Assembly: GCA_028290595.1 (NCBI GenBank) | Contig: JAQGJO010000062.1 | Location: forward strand, 1-8,048 | From: Hyphomicrobiales bacterium | GTDB lineage: Bacteria > Pseudomonadota > Alphaproteobacteria > Rhizobiales > Beijerinckiaceae | Length of the DNA: 8,048 bases | Reading direction: 5' to 3' | In this document: positions 5,956 to 8,048 of the stretch, in pieces | How positions within the stretch are numbered: position 1 is the stretch's first letter | How the letters are laid out: every line of letters begins with the position of its first letter | Made by a program: the position numbers and the translations under genes | The notes under the pieces: generated by a model | Database searches by the model: none | What the model was told of the DNA's origin: nothing | What the model saw: only the letters and a program-made list of their open reading frames with translations

Positions 5956-7080
5956 TCACGGAGCGAGGACTGAACTCAACGGTACGTTTAAGGAGTAGAT
6001 GAAACCGGCCGGATCGTACACGAGGCCCACCTGACCGTTCAATTGCTGGCCGAGAGACTCCATCATTCTGGTGCCGAAGCTTCGCCGTGTAGGCGGCGCT
6101 ACCGGCGGCCCGCCGCTTTCCTTCCAGATGAGCGCCAGCCTCTGGTCGACGGGGTCTATTGTCCATGTGATCTCAATGCGGCCACTGGGCTGGGCAAGCG
6201 CTCCGAATTTCGTCGTGTTGGTGCAGAGTTCGTTGAACGTCATTGCAAACGCAATAACCGCGCTAGAGGTAATTCTGATGTCGGGCCCATTGAGATGAAA
6301 CCGTCTGTAGCCATGGTTGTCGTAGGGATCGGTCGCGCCGCTCAAGGTACGAGCCAGGCTGGCATTTGCCCAGCTGACCTGCATAAGCATGTCGTGCGCA
6401 CGTCCCAGCGCGACCAAGCGTCCTTCCATGGCCTTTTGTCCGAGCTCTACGCTGCTTGCCGCCCGGAAGCTTTGAGAGGCAATTGCACTCACCGTCGCAA
6501 GAGTATTCTTAACTCGATGGTGCAGCTCTTCCAGAATGAGCTTCTGCAGCTTTTCGGCCGCTTCCCTCTCCTTGGCCTCGATGCCGGCCTGGGCAAGCAG
6601 GGTCTGGGCGTCGATGCCGGCTTGTTCCAGCAACAGACGAAGGTTGTCGTTTTCCGCCGACAGGACGGCCTCCTGGGGACGAGGGGGAACCAACTCAACC
6701 GAGCCCTCACCGACCATCGCCTGCAGATGAGCGATCATTTCATCGACACCTAGCGGCTTGTCAACGAAGCGGCTATCCAATGGCCTTTCGGCCTCGGTTG
6801 GCTTCACCTGACCGGAGACCAATATGATCTTGATGGCGGGCCAGCGGTCATGCACCGCGTGAGCGAGCTTCAAGCCATCCATGGTGCCGGGCATCTGAAT
6901 ATCGGTGAACAGGATCGAAATATCCGAGCGTGACTCAAGGATAGAGAGTGCCTCGTCGGCGTTAACGGCCTCGACTGAGTTGAACCCCGCGTCCTGGACG
7001 ATATCGACTGCCCGCATTCTCAGGATCATCTCGTCTTCAACGACAAGGACGTTGGTGACAGACGGTGGAATTGCTGACAT
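5956..7080 (-). CDS. Hybrid receiver/HWE-family histidine kinase
   Basis: This 374-residue soluble signalling protein has two modules. Residues 10-122 form a receiver domain: acidic pair E15/D16, phosphoacceptor D60 in FTDIQMPG, S89 in LVSG, and K108 in VDKP. Residues 140-185 are a helical linker containing an 11-residue tandem repeat. Residues 180-365 form an HWE-type kinase: phosphoacceptor H188 in ELHHRVKN, the N-box around N283-N288 (FNELCTNTTKFGAL), and the hallmark W319/E321 in WKESGGPPV with a later FGTRMM segment. In HWE kinases the N-box usually reads HEL; here it is NEL, so one family-typical histidine is replaced. ATG 7080 directly follows an in-frame TAA and has AAGGAGG 13 nt upstream. 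There is no membrane helix or PAS/GAF sensor, so input probably comes through the receiver. The likely partner is the adjacent upstream receiver gene. Confidence 0.9.
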   Translation of the reverse strand: MSAIPPSVTNVLVVEDEMILRMRAVDIVQDAGFNSVEAVNADEALSILESRSDISILFTDIQMPGTMDGLKLAHAVHDRWPAIKIILVSGQVKPTEAERPLDSRFVDKPLGVDEMIAHLQAMVGEGSVELVPPRPQEAVLSAENDNLRLLLEQAGIDAQTLLAQAGIEAKEREAAEKLQKLILEELHHRVKNTLATVSAIASQSFRAASSVELGQKAMEGRLVALGRAHDMLMQVSWANASLARTLSGATDPYDNHGYRRFHLNGPDIRITSSAVIAFAMTFNELCTNTTKFGALAQPSGRIEITWTIDPVDQRLALIWKESGGPPVAPPTRRSFGTRMMESLGQQLNGQVGLVYDPAGFIYSLNVPLSSVLAP

Positions 7081-7209
7081 TTAAGGTACCAAGCCTCCTT
7101 GCATCAGCCGAGAAGATCGCCTGTGCATCCAAGATTATTTGACTAGCGAGGTGATAAGTACGAGCTTTTCGGACTCGAACCCTGTCCGGCGTTGCGCAAA
7201 TAGAACGTA

Positions 7210-7596
7210 TCAATGCTCGGCAAAAGCCCCGTACGAACACGATAAGTCTTTCAGAGCTGTGATAACGGTATCAAGCGAATAAGGCTTCTGAATAAATGTT
7301 CTGCCAGCGGGCAGGACCTCACTGCTGGCGTCTCCCGAAGTGACCAGTACACCTATCGCCGGCCAGCGTCGCCCTATTACTGCCGCGAGCTCCATTCCGT
7401 TCATGGAACCCGGCATGTTGACATCGGTAAACACGACCCGGATATCCGACTGCCCTTCAAGCACACGTATCGCATCGTCTGCATTTTTGGCACTGACCGC
7501 GTTGAAGCCGGCGGATTCTACCATGCATCCGGAGAGCATGCGCATCATTAGATCATCGTCAACAACAAGGATGGAAAGAGCGGGTGAATTGGACAT
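7210..7596 (-). CDS. Single-domain response regulator (CheY-like receiver)
   Basis: This 128-residue protein consists only of a receiver domain with no output domain. The acidic cluster D13-D15, phosphoacceptor D58 in FTDVNMPG, S87 in VTSG and K104 in IQKP are all present, so phosphorylation should be possible. The frame is open up to 7839, but the start at 7596 is chosen because GAGAAGG lies about 9 nt upstream and the receiver fold begins within 10 residues; the upstream extension is Ser/Pro/Arg-rich and unlike a domain. It sits 129 bp upstream of the receiver/HWE kinase gene on the same strand, and its receiver is a close paralogue of that protein's N-terminal domain. Such stand-alone receivers usually shuttle phosphate or act by protein contact. 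It may share a transcript with the kinase. Confidence 0.88.
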   Translation of the reverse strand: MSNSPALSILVVDDDLMMRMLSGCMVESAGFNAVSAKNADDAIRVLEGQSDIRVVFTDVNMPGSMNGMELAAVIGRRWPAIGVLVTSGDASSEVLPAGRTFIQKPYSLDTVITALKDLSCSYGAFAEH

Positions 7597-7723
7597 GAGC
7601 TCACCTTCTCGGCCAAGAAAGACCGCATCTAGCTGATTTTGCTGGGGGGAGGCGGAGGGTGGGGCGGCAGGACTGCCTATCTGATACAATCCCTGACCGA
7701 GCATTTCGTTCCCTACTGCGGAC

Positions 7724-7918
7724 CTAGGAACGATTTGCCGCCTCCGCGCGCTTGAATAGCCCTTTCTGTTCCGAGTGCTCAATGCGTGCTGCCAAGCGTG
7801 CCGCTGTCTCTCCGAAGAAACTGCTGCCGCGCTTCGCAAGCGCGCCGCGGTTGCCGGAATGCAATGTGGCGGCTCGGAAGCCCGCCGCTTTAAAGCGGCG
7901 GGTCATCCGCCGATCCAC
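7724..7918 (-). CDS. Doubtful small ORF upstream of the receiver gene
   Basis: From GTG 7918 (or ATG 7906) this frame gives up to 64 residues. The second half is helical and charged (GETAARLAARIEHSEQKG region) and looks protein-like, but there is no clear Shine-Dalgarno and the 5' part is the 22-bp palindrome. The opposite strand has an equally open frame with similar GC3 (for example ATG 7782 to a stop at about 7931, Ala/Lys/Arg-rich), so composition does not decide. If real, it would lie between the Gly-rich gene ending at 7928 and the receiver gene, all on the minus strand. Confidence 0.25.
   Translation of the reverse strand: MDRRMTRRFKAAGFRAATLHSGNRGALAKRGSSFFGETAARLAARIEHSEQKGLFKRAEAANRS
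7881..7902. repeat. Perfect 22-bp palindrome
   Basis: CCCGCCGCTTTAAAGCGGCGGG is exactly self-complementary with no spacer. It begins 26 bp beyond the minus-strand stop codon at 7928-7930. With no T-run on either side it is a poor intrinsic terminator, but it could be a transcript-end cruciform, a dispersed repeat unit or a protein-binding site. Confidence 0.6.
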
Positions 7919-7927
7919 GCTAAATTC

Positions 7928-8048
7928 CTAAAGCGATCCCGGACCTGGCTGTCCATTCGAGCCGCCGGTAAGTCCGCCCGCGCCAACGGTGCCCGGAACG
8001 CTACCCGCTCCGCCTAAAGACGCACCCGTTCCCGGCTCTCTGCTTCCA
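7928..8048 (-). CDS. 3' end of a Gly-rich protein (partial)
   Basis: The minus strand carries 39 codons and a TAG stop (7928-7930), running off the right edge. The residues are Gly/Pro/Ser/Thr-rich, with repeats such as GTGASLGGAG and GAGGLTGGS and the ending QPGPGSL. Such tails occur on small exported proteins of Hyphomicrobiales, but the body of the protein is outside the window. The regular glycine spacing is the main evidence that this frame is real; the opposite strand is also open, which lowers certainty. Confidence 0.5.
   Translation of the reverse strand, partial: GSREPGTGASLGGAGSVPGTVGAGGLTGGSNGQPGPGSL

Noticed and set aside
7170..7193. GGTTCGAGTCC on the minus strand, like a tRNA T-arm
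   Set aside because: The flanking bases do not form the 5-bp T-stem and no cloverleaf surrounds it.
7707..7732. CGTTCCCTA / TAGGAACG inverted repeat and GGAAC motifs as EcfG promoters for the receiver gene
   Set aside because: Neither GGAAC is followed by CGTT or a near match at 16-17 nt on its strand; the imperfect inverted repeat alone is weak evidence.

Overview
The window looks like chromosomal DNA from an alphaproteobacterium, most likely of the order Hyphomicrobiales (Rhizobiales; the Bradyrhizobium/Rhodopseudomonas/Nitrobacter side is a guess). The pointers are high GC with strong GC3, a Gly/Tyr-rich small lipoprotein, HWE-family histidine kinase chemistry, a relic resembling LigD, and a possible EcfG-type promoter. 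No rRNA, complete tRNA, CRISPR array or intact insertion sequence is visible.

Layout. At 1-60 is the 3' end of a plus-strand gene. It converges on a minus-strand gene for a Gly/Tyr-rich lipoprotein (136-570), whose intrinsic terminator lies at 82-111. At 784-4062 is a compact plus-strand phage DNA-packaging block: small terminase, large terminase and a DUF1073-type portal, with overlapping reading frames and all apparently intact. None of the usual downstream head genes follows. Instead 4063-4878 is gene-poor DNA holding a decayed minus-strand fragment that resembles the start of the ligase domain of DNA ligase D, with two nonsense codons, and a good but ownerless plus-strand terminator (4551-4598).

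At 4879-5085 is a small helical hypothetical protein. Then, on the minus strand, come a four-helix membrane protein (5285-5680), possibly preceded by a tiny overlapping ORF, and a REP-like inverted repeat (5841-5879). Next are two signalling genes: a soluble hybrid protein with an N-terminal receiver and a C-terminal HWE kinase domain (5956-7080), and upstream of it a single-domain receiver (7210-7596). The right edge holds the 3' end of a Gly-rich minus-strand gene (7928-8048), a perfect 22-bp palindrome and a doubtful small ORF.

How the genes fit together. TerS, TerL and portal would form the motor and docking ring of a headful-type packaging machine, but with no capsid, protease, tail, integrase or lysis gene in view they are best read as a prophage remnant or one module of a scattered element. 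The receiver/HWE kinase pair is probably a phosphorelay: the two receivers are clear paralogues, and the kinase has no membrane segment or sensory PAS/GAF domain, so its input would arrive through its own receiver. The rest is accessory or unknown.
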